Positions 41,501 through 53,726 of a stretch of 64,000 nt of DNA are shown piece by piece. The stretch spans positions 31,286,707 to 31,350,706 of the forward strand of contig JAWZYU010000025.1 in assembly GCA_038380435.1 (NCBI GenBank), written 5' to 3'. Origin of the DNA: Ryuthela nishihirai. Taxonomy: Eukaryota > Arthropoda > Arachnida > Araneae > Heptathelidae. The notes under the pieces were generated by a model that was given only the letters and a program-made list of their open reading frames with translations, was not told the DNA's origin and ran no database searches. Numbering within the stretch: position 1 is the stretch's first letter; every line of letters starts with the position of its first letter. The position numbers and the translations under genes are program-made.

Positions 41501-44500
41501 TACATGTGTCAAAAAAAAAAAAGGTTATGGAAGATATCTAAACATATTTCGAACAGAAACTAAAGGATTCATATACATGTGTCAAGAATAAAGATTATAT
41601 AAGGAATCTAAACGTATTTCGAACAGAAAGTGAATGAATCATATATAATCTTTATTCTTGACACATGTATATGACTCATTCACTCTGTGTTCGAAATAGG
41701 TTCAGATTTTTTATATAATCTTTGTTCTTCACACATGTCAAAGCAGTCTAAACATATTTCGAACAAAGATTAAATAAGTCACATACATGTATCAAGTACA
41801 GAGATTAAATAAGTAATTTACATGTGTCAAAAAAAATATTTTATACGAAATCTAAACATTATTTCGAACAGTGATTGAATGAATCATACACATATAACCT
41901 TTGATTCTTGACATACGTATATGACTCCTTCAATCTCTATTCGAAATATGTTTAAATTCCTTATATAATCTTTTTAACACATGTATATGACTAATTCAAT
42001 CTCTGATCCAAACATGTTTAGATTCCTTATATGATCTTTGATCTTGACACATGTATGCGATTTATTCAATCTTTGTTCGAAACATGTTGAGATTCCTTAT
42101 ATAATCTTCTTGACACATTTATATGACTCCTTCAATCTTGTTCGAAATACGTTTAGATTTCTTATGCATGTGTCAAGAACAAAGGTTATATAAGAAATCT
42201 AAATATATTTAGAACAGAGATTGAATGAGTCATATACATGTTTCAAGATCAAAGATTTTGTAATTATCTAAACATGTTTCGAACAGAGATTGAAGGAGTC
42301 TTATACATGTATCGAGAACAAAGATGAACAAAGATTATATAAGGAATCTAAGCATATTTCGAACAGAGATTGAATGAGTCATATACATGTGTCAAGATTA
42401 AAGATCATATAAGGAATCAAAGCATGTTTCGAACAGAGATTGAATGAGTCATATACATGTGTCAAGAAGATTATATAAGGAATCTAAGCATATTTCGAAC
42501 AGAGATTGAATGAGTTATATATATATGTCAAGAACAAAGATCACATAAGGAATCTAAACATGTTTCGAACAGAGATTTAATGAGTCATATACATGAGTCA
42601 AGAAGATTATATAAGGAATCTAAGCATATTTCGAACAGAGATTGAATGAGTCATATACATGTGTCAAGAAGATTATATAAAGAATCTAAACATATTTCGA
42701 ACAGAGATTGAATGAGTCATATACATGTGTCAAGAAGATTATATAAGGAATCTAAACATATTTCGAACAGAGATTGAATGAGTCATATACATGTGTCAAG
42801 ATTAAAGATCATATAAGGAATCAAAGCATGTTTCGAACAGAGATTGAATGAGTCATATACATGTGTCAAGAAGATTATATAAGGAATCTAAACATATTTC
42901 GAACAGAGATTGAATGAGTCGTATACATGTGTCAAGATTAAAGATCATATAAGGAATCAAAGCATGTTTCGAACAGAGATTGAATGAGTCATATACATGT
43001 ATCAAGAAGATTATATAAGGAATCTAAACATATTTCGAACAGAGATTGAATGAGTCATATACATGTGTCAAGAAGATTATATAAAGAATCTAAACATATT
43101 TCGAACAGAGATTGAATGAGTCATATACATGTGTCAAGAAGATTATATAAGGAATCTAAACATATTTCGAACAGAGAATGAATGAGTCATATATATATAT
43201 GTCAAGGACAAAGATCACATAAGGAATCTAAACATGTTTCGAACAGAGATTTAATGAGTCATATACATGTGTAAAGAAGATTATATAAGGAATATAAACA
43301 TATTTCGGACAGAGAATGAATGAGTCATATATATATATATGTCAAGAACAAAGATCACTTAAGGAATCTAAACATGTTTCGAACAGAGATTGAATGAGTC
43401 ATATACATGTATCAAGAAGATTATATAAGGAATATAAACATATTTCGGACAGAGAATGAATGAGTCATATATATATATGTCAAGAACAAAGATCACTTAA
43501 GGAATCTAAACATGTTTCGAACAGAGATTGAATGAGTCATATACATGTATCAAGAAGATTATATAAGGAATCTAAACATATTTCGAACAGAGATTGAATG
43601 AGTCATATACATGTGTCAAGAAGATTATATAAAGAATCTAAACATGTTTCGAACAGAGATTTAATGAGTCATATACATGTGTCAAGAAGATTATATAAGG
43701 AATCTAAACATATTTCGAACAGAGAATGAATGAGTCATATATATATATGTCAAGAACAAAGATCACATAAGGAATCTAAACATGTTTCGAACAGAGATTG
43801 AATGAGTCATATACATGTGTCAAGATTAAAGATCATATAAGGAATCAAAGCATGTTTCGAACAGAGATTGAATGAGTCATATACATGTGTCAAGAAGATT
43901 GTATAAGGAATCTAAACATGTTTCGAACAGAGATTGAATGAGTCATATACATGTGTCAAGAAGATTATATAAGGAATGTAAACATATTTCGAACAGAGAT
44001 TGAATGAGTCATATACATGTGTCAAGAAGATTATATAAAGAATCTAAACGTATTTCGAACAGAGATTGAATGAGTCATATACATGTGTCAAGAAGATTAT
44101 ATAAGGAATCTAAACGTATTTCGAACAGAGATTGAATGAGTCATATACATGTGTCAAGATTAAAGATCATATAAGGAATCAAAGCATGTTTCGAACAGAG
44201 ATTGAATGAGTCATATACATGTGTCAAGAAGATTATATAAGGAATCTAAACATATTTCGAACAGAGATTGAATGAGTCATATACATGTGTCAAGAAGATT
44301 ATATAAAGAATCTAAACATATTTCGAACAGAGATTGAATGAGTCATATACATGTGTCAAGAAGATTATATAAGGAATCTAAACATATTTCGAACAGAGAT
44401 TGAATGAGTCATATATGTCAAGAATATATGTCAAGAACAAAGATCACATAAGGAATCTAAACATGTTTCGAACAGAGATTTAATGAGTCATATACATGTG

Positions 44501-45900
44501 TCAAGAAGATTATATAAGGAATCTAAACATATTTCGAACAGAGATTCAATGAGTCATATACATGTGTCAAGATTAAAGATCATATAAGGAATCAAAGCAT
44601 GTTTCGGACAGAGATTGAATGAGTCATATACATGTGTCAAGAAGATTGTATAAGGAATCTAAACATGTTTCGAACAGAGATTGAATGAGTCATATACATG
44701 TGTCAAGAATATTATATAAGGAATCTAAACATATTTCGGACAGAGATTGAATGAGTCATATACATGTGTCAAGAAGATTATATAAAGAATCTAAACATAT
44801 TTCGAACAGAGATTGAATGAGTCATATATATGTGTCAAGAAGTTTATATAAGGAATCTAAACGTATTTCGAACAGAGATTGAATGAGTCATATACATGTG
44901 TCAAGAATATTATATAAGGAATCTAAACATATTTCGGACAGAGATTGAATGAGTCATATACATGTGTCAAGAAGATTATATAAAGAATCTAAACATATTT
45001 CGAACAGAGATTGAATGAGTCATATATATGTGTCAAGAAGTTTATATAAGGAATCTAAACGTATTTCGAACAGAGATTGAATGAGTCATATACATGTGTC
45101 AAGATTAAAGATCATATAAGGAATCAAAGCATGTTTCGAACAGAGATTGAATGAGTCATATACATGTGTCAAGAAGATTATATAAGGAATCTAAACATAT
45201 TTCGAACAGAGATTGAATGAGTCATATACATGTGTCAAGATTAAAGATCATATAAGGAATCAAAGCATCTTTCGAACAGAGATTGAACGAGTCATATACA
45301 TGTGTCAAGAAGATTGTATAAGGAATCTAAACATATTTCGAACAGAGATTGAATGAGTCATATACATGTGTCAAGAAGAATATATAAAGAATCTAAACAT
45401 GTTTGGAACAGAGATTGAAGGAGTCATATATATATGTCAAGAACAAAGATCACATAAGGAATCTAAACATGTTTCGAACAGAGATTTAATGAGTCACATA
45501 AATGTGTCAAGGACAAACGTTATATATGAAATCTAAACCTAATGCATAAAGAGATGAAATCAGTCATATACATGTATAATGGACTGAGATTAAATATGCA
45601 ATTTACATGTGTCAAAAACAAAGTATATATAAGGAGTCTAAATGTATTCCGAAGAAAGATTGAATGAGTCATACATGTGTCAAGAATAAAGTTTATATAA
45701 GAAAACTAAACGTATTTGGAACAGAGATTGAAGGAGTCATAAATATGTGTCAAGAACAAAGATTATATAAGAAATCTAAACATATTTCGATCAGAGATTA
45801 CTCTTGACACATGTATATGACTCATTCAAGAGTTATATAAAAAATCGAAATATATTTCGAACAGAGAATAAAGAAACTGCTTCTTTTATATTCATCTTAA
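41501..45900. repeat. Satellite array, 66-70 bp monomers
   Basis: About 65 monomers. The main type (66 bp) contains GTGTCAAGAAGATTATATAA and TTTCGAACAGAGATTGAATG. Variants of ~70 bp carry GATTAAAGATCATATAAGGA or GAACAAAGATCACATAAGGA in place of the shorter linker. The variants recur in short ordered blocks, hinting at higher-order units. 42340-45500 is highly homogeneous. Some monomers at 41640-42170 and about 45795-45835 are inverted and make long hairpins. No CENP-B-like box was recognised. Confidence 0.95.
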
Positions 45901-46150
45901 AAAAAAACATGTTATAAAGACTTCATCTCTAAACGTGGTTAATGAACACCTGAAGCAGACATTAAATAAACCCAGATCATTTACGCGTTCCGAAAGAGAT
46001 TAAAGAAATCTGCATCAGTAGGAATACATCTCAAACAGTGGTCCAAACACCAGTTGAAGACATCCGAACACGCATCTCGAAGAGAATTTACTTAAGTCAT
46101 TTAGACATGTCTCGAACAAATGTTAAATGAGTAATTTACACACTTCTCGA
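45901..46150. repeat. Degenerate satellite, right inner edge
   Basis: Diverged monomers as on the left edge (CAGATCATTTACGCGTTCCG, AGAGATTAAAGAAATCTGCA). Confidence 0.8.
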
Positions 46151-46154
46151 ATCA

Positions 46155-46200
46155 GTGGCAGATCCAGGGAGGGTGGCGATCGCCCATCCCCCTATAGCCC
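46155..46200. mobile_element. DNA-transposon end fragment
   Basis: CAGTGGCAGATCCAGGGAGG followed by GGCGATCGCC resembles the end of a common family of DNA transposons and MITEs. No partner end seen. Confidence 0.4.
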
Positions 46201-46770
46201 GAAGAAGAACGATAACAAATTTGATTCACATTTACGAATCTACTGAATGCTTTATGTATACTCTCGTGGGTGCAGAAAACTTCGATCAGACAGGTTAAAA
46301 TACCTCAGGATCACCAAAAAACGAAGAGATATAATGAATTTGGTCATTTCAGTTCTGAAATTCGGTTTATCAGAGCAATTATCTTTTATGTCAGGGAGTG
46401 GTGAAATTGTCAATATTATAGAATTCCCATACTTCATTAATGTTATCGATAGTTCCAATTTGGATTCGTATTTATATTGTTCCCTTTAGATCAAGACATC
46501 CAACTGAAACTCATTGGCGAGGTAGTAAAAAAAATCAATACTCTGAAAGAACAGCGGGGAAAATTCTCACAAAAAAAAAACACGAAAGCATACATTTTAA
46601 AGGAATTAGGGGAAAAAAAACTACTTTTAAGAAATCAAGAAAATATTTTGATTAGGAACAAAAATATACATTTTAATTGGTATTAGGGGTAAATAAAATC
46701 ATTTTGTTATGCACTGAAATATGTTTGATCGAATAATTGGAAGAAATGAGTCAGATTCAATATTTTTTGT
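46201..46770. other. Unassigned sequence between satellite and Tc1 relic
   Basis: Several short frames, lysine-rich from A-runs. Shares GAATAATTGGAAGAAATGAG with sequence near 6465. No gene called. Confidence 0.4.
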
Positions 46771-46819
46771 GCGTATGGCATATAAGCTGACAGGTTCCTG
46801 TCAAGACCTCTGTGGCAAC
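46771..46819 (+). mobile_element. SINE2 3' fragment
   Basis: GGCATATAAGCTGACAGGTT to CTCTGTGGCAAC only. Confidence 0.7.
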
Positions 46820-47870
46820 GGATGTATTATCCACTTGAAACCAGTGATGGTCATTAGGACCATGCCCACGACATTGGGTGTATGTGGTTGCCGGAATGGA
46901 TTGGTACGTTACAGATGTGACATAACCCTGGAGAATAAACAATGGCGCTAAGAAATGCCACAGTATCAGGAAGCTACCTCCATGCTTCAGAGTCACAACG
47001 AAACAGTCGGGGTTTTTGCCAGATGTACACTATATGGTGGGAAACATTGTATTGCATGATCCATTCTTTAGCATCCTAGTTTTATGTGTTTTACACGTTT
47101 TGTTGCCTTGATGTTGGTAATCAGGGGTTTGTGGATTGCAGCACTGCCACGTCCCGTGACCGAGTGGTTAGCACGCTTGGCTACTGATCTAAGGGACCTG
47201 GGTTCGAGCCCCGGATTAGGCATGGATGTGTGTGTCGTTTTTCTGCTGAGGTCCTGCCATCCTCTCAGATCTCCTACTATGGCATATAAACTGACAGGCT
47301 CCTGTTAGACCTCTGTGGCAAGCAGCTGCTTGAGGGGGTATTTTTTTTTATTATAAATATGATGAAGTTCCTGACGAACTGTTATGACGCAAACGGGATT
47401 GTTCCGACTGGTGTTCAACTCTGCTGCTATTTGCGATGCTGTGGTCTTGTGCTTCCATTGTACAATTCTTGCCAACGTTCGCCTATCCCTATCTGACAAC
47501 TTTGCATGACGTCCACAATTTGCATGTTTGGGGACAATGCCCTGCTCTTTTTGACTGGTAGTTATAATCTTCGATACAGTTCCTCGTGTTACACCTACTA
47601 TTTCCGCCGTTCTGGTTACTGAAGCTTCTGCAAGACGCGCACCAAGGATCATGTCTTTTTGGAGGTCATTGTAAAATCTGACATTGTCGACAATTACACC
47701 ACAACAGCTGTTTCACTTGCGCCTATGGCACTGCCACGTGATATCCGACATCGTACTTCTCCTCTTTATATACCTCATATCGTGAGTGACGTCGTCCCTC
47801 TGATATGCATACGGCGCATTGCGTACTTCAGTCGCAGTCGGTGTTTCCATTATTTTGATAACCCCTGTAT
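46820..47870 (-). pseudogene. Tc1-like transposon relic with transposase
   Basis: Minus strand. The terminal inverted repeat starts at the higher end: the complement of 47841-47870 begins CAGGGGTTATCAAAATAATG. The N-terminal part starts near 47652 with an HTH region: ARLAEASVTRTAEIVGV, then RGTVSKIITT, LSDRDRRTLARIVQWKHK, ASQIAAELNTSR and an R-Q-E-L-H motif. A SINE2 (47149-47345) interrupts it. The catalytic half resumes with KPLITNIKATKR, then LKHGGSFLILWHF and FQVDNTSVAT near 46996-46830, matching the second aspartate region of the DDE domain. The first catalytic region and the C-terminus are lost; frameshifts and stops make it dead. The Tc1 subfamily is not resolved. Confidence 0.85.
47149..47345 (+). 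mobile_element. SINE2 inside Tc1-like transposase
   Basis: Full head (GTCCCGTGACCGAGTGGTTA) to the T-rich tail. It separates the HTH and catalytic halves. Confidence 0.9.
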
Positions 47871-48035
47871 TTACACATCTCTAACAGAGTTTGACAATTT
47901 ACGTATTTAGACATCACGAACGGAGTTTGACAACTTACATGTTTACAAATCTCGAACGAAGTTTGACAATCTACATTTCGGTAAACATCTCAACGGAGTG
48001 GGACAACCTACATAGTTTGTGTACATCTCGAATAA
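47871..48035. repeat. Satellite-related degenerate monomers
   Basis: Units such as CGAACGGAGTTTGACAACTT and TACATCTCGAATAAAG continue the 41-45 bp monomer pattern on the far side of the Tc1 relic. Confidence 0.65.
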
Positions 48036-48039
48036 AGTA

Positions 48040-48135
48040 GCTTGGGTTTTTATCTCTGAGAGGCACTTTTTTTCCACAAATGGGCAAAATGGACAGGTCA
48101 CAAAGACACCCATGGGCTCAGATAAGGTTGGGGGG
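48040..48135 (-). mobile_element. SINE1 tail fragment
   Basis: Diverged tail: TATCTCTGAGAGGCACTTTT to AGATAAGGTTGGGGGG. Confidence 0.75.
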
Positions 48136-48141
48136 GGACGA

Positions 48142-48532
48142 GTTGGTTGGTTGGTTGTTTTACCTCTGAGCGGCACTTTTTTGCACACCATGGGCTAAAT
48201 GGGCAGGTCACATGGACCCCGAAGGCTCAGAGAAGGTTGGGGGAGGGGACCCACTGGAACAGCTGTTGGGAGACAGATGGTAGCCTCCCGTCAAGGCCAT
48301 CCAGCGTGTTCTTTAACGTGCACAGGGTATGGCTCTCCCGCACACGGGACCACGGCTTAACGTCCCATCCGACGAACGGCGGCCTTTCCAAGCCCATCGG
48401 TGTCCCCTACTGACCGTGGGCAGGGCGGGGAATTTTGCGGAGATAAATCTCAACGCTGACCCAGCTGGGACTCGAACCTGGGAACTACAAATTACGAGCC
48501 TGGCGCGCTACCGACTGAGCCACTCCCGCCCC
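48142..48532 (-). mobile_element. SINE1 full-length copy
   Basis: Antisense young copy; the tail carries repeats of GTTG (GTTGGTTGGTTGGTTG), a variant of the usual CCCAA-type tail. Confidence 0.92.
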
Positions 48533-48795
48533 AGGGGGGGGGGAAGAGAACCTACTGAATAGTTGTTAGGAGACAAATGGAAGCCTTCCTCCAAGGCCAT
48601 CTATCATGTTCCTTAACGTGCACATTTAACTCTCCTGCACACGGGCCCACGGCTTTACGTCCCATCTTACGGATGGCGGCGTTTCCATGCCCATAGGTGT
48701 CTCCTCTCTGAGTGATGGTAAATCTCAATCAATTAGGACTCGAACCTGGGAATAACATTACGAACCTGGCGCGCTACCAACTGAGACTCCCCCTC
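48533..48795 (-). mobile_element. SINE1, old diverged copy
   Basis: Body and head with many changes (GAATAGTTGTTAGGAGACAA to CTACCAACTGAGACTCCCC). Confidence 0.8.
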
Positions 48796-48960
48796 GAACG
48801 GAGTTGGACAACCAACATGTTCTGTACACTTCTCGAACAGAGGATTAACACCTTACATCATTTGATCTCGAATGACTGCCTTACATCTAATTTCAAACAT
48901 GATATGTGAACATTATCATTCATTTTAAGCAAACCTACATCATCCAAACATTTACGGAAC
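48796..48960. repeat. Satellite-related degenerate monomers, outer edge
   Basis: CTCGAACGGAGTTGGACAAC and AAGCAAACCTACATCATCCA match monomers at 40.65-41.5 kb and 47.87-48.03 kb. Confidence 0.65.
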
Positions 48961-49027
48961 GCAGGAAAAAGACACGCACTTTTTTAAAATAATCTAAAAT
49001 GTTAAAGAAACAAGGAAAAGAGCGAAA

Positions 49028-49380
49028 TAAATCCAGTGGGTCCCCTCCCCCAACCTTCTCTGAGCCTTCGGGATCCATGTGACCTGCCCATTTAGCCCAT
49101 GGTGTGCAAAAAAGTGCCGCTCAGAGGTAAAACAGTCCAACGTTAAAGAACACGCTGGACGGCCTTGACGTGAGGATACCATCTGTCTCCCAACAGCTGT
49201 TCCAGTGGGTCCCCTCCCCCAACCTTCTCTGAGCCTTCGGGGTTCATGTGACGTGGCCATTTAGCCCATGGTGTGCAAAAAAGTGCCGCTCAGAGGTAAA
49301 ACAACCCAACCCAGGTTCGAGTCCCAGCTGGGTCAGCGTTGAGATTTATCTTCGTAAAATTCCCCGCCTTGTCCACGATC
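49028..49380 (+). mobile_element. SINE1 permuted array: two 3' modules then a head
   Basis: The 3' module occurs twice (about 49028-49140 partial and 49141-49313) and is followed by the box B part of a head and body (GGTTCGAGTCCCAGCTGGGT). The order tail-tail-head implies a tandem SINE array cut at both ends. The LINE copy C begins at 49381. Confidence 0.88.
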
Positions 49381-52300
49381 CTGCCTCCTCTGTTCCTTTT
49401 TTCCTAAAAGAGTACTGTTAGTGTCCAAAAAAGCCTGTTTAAAAGGATCCCATTCTTCCTCAACTCAGTAGTAAGCATACCATGATTATCATAATGACTA
49501 AGTAACCTATCATGGTAAGCTTTGGCTATAACTGGGTCTTTCAGAGATTCAGTATTAAAGGTAAATTTTTTAACTTTAGCACAACACTTTTTAAGTTTAA
49601 GTTGCAAGACACTTTTAACAAGGTAATGGTCAGATCCAATTTCACCTCCCCTATATGACATGGTATTCCTAACAGAACTAGCCCATTTGCTATTAATTAA
49701 TATATAATCAATCATATTCTTATGCAGCCCATCAGGTGAAACCCATGTGTACTTATGTATGTCGCGGTGTTTGTAATAGTACAAACGCGCGTAATAGTAC
49801 AAACGCGGTACTTATGTATGTCGCGGTGTTGTTAGTTATTCTGAATCCATTGAGTTTACTTACCTGTAGGAGACGTTACCCATTGCCATTGCAGCTACCA
49901 TTACCAAAAGAGCCTATTACTCCTCCCCAAAGGTTAGAGTCAGTACCATCTTTAGCATTGAAGTCACCTAGAACAAGGGTAATATCTCCTTTCTTGGCAA
50001 AATTCAAAATACCCTGAAGTTGTCTGTAATAAAAGTTATTCTTCTCATGGGCATCCTCAGTGGGGGCATAACAGCAGATAACATTCTAGTCTTTAATGCT
50101 TGTCTAAAATTTTGCTGTCAGAAATATTTTATTAATGCATTCATATCTTAAAAGAGCATTATTAGCGTGTCTGCTGAGAAGCAAACCTACGCCTTGAAGA
50201 TGGTTATTGTCTTCCCTCCCTGAAAAGAGAAATTTAAGATTATTTTTAAGAATCTGACCTTTATCTGTCCATCTGGTCTCTTGCAAGCCGAGATTATCTA
50301 AATTATAACGGTGGAATTCTTGTGTGAGGGCATCAAGAGAAAAAGCTCTGTGCAGAGTCCCCACATTCCAACTACCTATGGAGAGAAAATGGTTAGTGGG
50401 ATGTTTAAAGAAACTATGTTTATTGAGAGAGGGAATGCCGACAATATCAAACAGCCCCCTAATCGCAGACATGGTGCAAAGACCCGTTCCCCCACTACTA
50501 AAGGCTGAAGCCATCTACACTGGAAGACTTCCTCCAATGTAGAATTTGACGATGCCAATAGAAGCAAAGAGTTCAGGTGCCTGCGATGACTTCTGCTCAG
50601 GATTATCCACCAGCTGAAAGCCACATGAGCTTATTTCAGAAAGAAGGAACTGCAGGAATAAACCCTACTACTCCTAATAGAAAGGATTACAGAGAGCTTA
50701 ATAAACGTGTAAAGGATCAGTTAGCTGCTGATAAGAATCTTTGGCTTGGCTGACAAAGCTCAGGAAGCAGTTAGGCAGCACAACAGCAGAGAGCTGTACC
50801 AGATAGTTAATGTTTTATGTGGTAGAAAACGAACAGGTATGCAGGGACAGAATGATAAACAAGGTAAGGTTATAGAAGGTGAGGATTCTGACATGGCTAG
50901 GTGGGCTGAGCATTTCAGTGATGTTCTAAACAATGTGGTTAGTTCTACTCCCATTGTTTGCAATGATGATAGATACATTGGTGGCTTTAATGTTGGCCCT
51001 ATAACACAATCTGAAGTTAGTTTGGCTATTTCTAAACTTAAACTTCCCCAGGGGTAGATGAAATTACTACGGAAATGCTTAGAGCTGGGAATGTTTCGGT
51101 TACCACTTGAATGACTGAAATTTTGAATATCTTTTATGATAAAGGCATGGTTCCTAAGGATTTTACCAGAGCTATTATTATCCCTATTTTCAAAAAAGGT
51201 GATCGCAGTTCTTGTGATAACTATAGGGTATCAGCCTACTCTCTGTTCCAAGTAAAGTTCTTTCCATGATTGTGCTTAATAGAGTTAAGAATCTGGTTGA
51301 CAGTCAATTGCGTGATGAGCAATGTGGATTCAGAAGTGGTAGGGGATGTGTGGATCAGATATTTTCACTTAGGCAGATTCTTGAGCAATGTTTAGAGTTT
51401 CAGAAACCTTTGGTTTGCTAGCTTTGTTGATTTCAAAAAGGCTTTCGATTCTGTTGATCGTCACAATTTGTGGTTGATTGTGAGATCATATGGTATACCA
51501 GACAAGTTAGTTAACGTAATGAAAGCACTCCATAATAACACTGAGTCGTTTGTGAGACTTGGTAAGGCTTGTAACAATTGGTTTAGCATTACTTCTGGTG
51601 TTCGACAAGGGTGCATTTTGTCCCCTTTTCTCTTTAATTTGGTTATTGATTATGTTCTGCGAAATTCTTTGCAAGGGAAAGATTTTGGCCTTAAATGGTC
51701 TAGAGATTTCAAAATTTCTGATTTAGATTATGCAGATGATTTGACTTTGTTGGCTAATGATGTTTAAGAGATTAGCTCTTTCATTAGGGATGTTGATGAG
51801 ATTGGTAATAGAGTTGGGATGGTGATAAATAGATATAAAACTAAAGTGATTAAAATTGGTCAGGCAGTTGGTGCTTCAGTTGCTCTGAATGATTGTGTCC
51901 ATGAGCAAATGTCTCAGTTTAATTATCTTGGGAGCTATGTAACAGATACTTTTGATGTGCATCATGAGATTAACAGGCGAACCGGGATTGGCTTTGTCTA
52001 AAATTAGACCGTAAATTAGTTTGGTTCTTTCTTTTGTTAGTTATTGTAGTGAAACTTGGACAGTTTGTAAACAAGATAACAGGAAACTTGATGCTTTTGA
52101 TGGTTAGGCATTGTCTCGGGCATTAGATGGTTCAACTTTGTTACTAATGATGAGGTTAGGCAAGGGAGTCGGCAACCGCCTTTAAGCAGCATATTGTGTA
52201 GTGAGAGACTTCCTTGGCCATAAGGCCATGTTGTCCGTATGGATAATTATAGATTGGCGAATAGGGTTATGAACAATGTGCCTAAAGGCCTCAGAAAGTG

Positions 52301-52465
52301 GGGGAGACTTAGGATGCTGTGGGCAGACAATTTCAAACAGGACCTTGTTAGAATTGGTGTGTACTGGCGAGATGCAGCAGATATAGCTCAGAAAGATATA
52401 CTTGGAGAACTGAATTGCACGGTGGTTGGACCTCCGTAGTTGATGGCTGCTTGAGGATGATGATG
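49381..52465 (+). mobile_element. RTE-like LINE copy C with 5' inversion
   Basis: 3' half (50628-52465) on the plus strand: RT pieces CDNYR region, FGFRSGRG-like C-G-F-R-S-G-R-G, FKKAFDSVDRHNLW, SGVRQGCILSPFLFNLVIDY, active-site YADDLTLLA, tail GHVVRMDN and LRKWGRLRMLWADN, ending in GATGATGATGAT. 5' half (49381-50622) on the minus strand: LGLQETRW, endonuclease SPDGLHKNMIDYILINSKW and GSDHYLVKSVLQ, then the sequence up to the RT linker. The two halves are adjacent in the element, missing only ~20 bp compared with copy B (29936 to 29959). Frameshifts, e.g. near 51055, 51235 and 51420, make it dead. The 5' end is truncated relative to copy B. Confidence 0.9.
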
Positions 52466-52799
52466 ATAAGTATTAATAAAATACTGCTATTTTGCATTTT
52501 CCCCATTATCCAGTAATTCGAATTAAAACGTTTAAGGAGTTAATCTCTAGGCCAGTTGTTCTCAACCTTTTATGCTTCACGTACTCCCTGGGAATGTGTA
52601 TGTAACTGGCGTACCCCTTGTATAGATAGATAAAACTATAGTTATAGTATAACAATGGGAATAAAAGAAAACATATAAATATATAACATATCTAGAGACT
52701 TTTGAGCTCTCACGGCATACACCAAAAAATTTTACCGCGTACCCCACGTTAAAAAATACCACGGTAAGTGAAAAACTTTATTCTCTTTGAAAACACTTG
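52466..52799. other. Unassigned AT-rich sequence
   Basis: Includes a palindrome-like GTACCCC/ACGTACTCCC context around 52575-52745 (ACGTACTCCCTGGG and CGCGTACCCCACG), the style of a hAT or MITE end pair; not firm. Confidence 0.35.
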
Positions 52800-53145
52800 A
52801 CTGTTTTACCTCTGAGGAGCACTTTTTTACACGCATTGGACGAAATGACCAGGTCACAAAGACCCCAAGGGCTTAGAGAAGGTTGCAGGGAGGAAACCCA
52901 CATGACAGCTGTTAGGAGAGAGATGGTCCTGTCAAGGCCATCCAGCGCGTTCCTTAATGCACATAGGATATGGCTCTCCCGCATATGGGACCACGGCCTT
53001 TCCTAGCCCATCGGTGTCTTTTACTGACCGAGGGCAGGCTGACAGTTTTAAGGTGGTAAAGTCAAAACTGCCCAGGTGGGACTCGAACCTGGGAACTGCA
53101 GATTACAAGCCTCGCAGCGGTACCTACTGAGCCATTCCCACTCCT
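52800..53145 (-). mobile_element. SINE1, old diverged copy
   Basis: Tail to head present with many changes and a body deletion (GACCACGG joins CCTTTCC). Confidence 0.85.
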
Positions 53146-53725
53146 TCCGCTTAGAGGTAAAAAACCCAACGGACAATCTCATTCAAGGGCAGTGATGGCT
53201 AAAAAACTCTCCTGTCCGGTTCTTCTAGACGTTCCCCGTATTGCGTTTAATTGGTTGGAAAACAAACAGTTACAAAGTGGCTCACAGAATGATAACAATC
53301 AAGTGAAGCTAATAAATCCTACTTATAAATATTAATTTACCGTGGAGTATGCGAGTGCTAAAAGGGCTAAAAGGATTTACCTTCCTTGCTCAATTGACGT
53401 TAAATAAAGCGTGTTTGCCATACGTTAATCATACCGTAATTATGCTTTGTCGCAGACCAGTGGTATATTTTTTATTCTTTCCAAGGTAGGAAAGGTTAAT
53501 GTATTAAGGGACCAGCCCGAATGCTTTCAGCTGCAGGTGACATTAATCATAAATCTATTTATGACAAAGCTTTATAATTAGGCTACTTACTAGAGTAACA
53601 TCTCATTTGAATTAGCTACAGGAAAAGCTCATTATCTTTTACCTTACATGAAACTTTTCCTTCAGAGTGTTTCGTAAAGAATGGTCAGTTAATAAATTCC
53701 ACGGAATTTCGCTTTTGTGTATCAG
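53146..53725. other. Unassigned unique sequence
   Basis: No repeat, motif or substantial frame recognised. Confidence 0.5.
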
Positions 53726-53726
53726 G

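Noticed and set aside
41501..45900. CRISPR or other spaced-repeat system
   Set aside because: The 'spacers' are themselves repeated monomer parts; period 66-70 bp, typical satellite.
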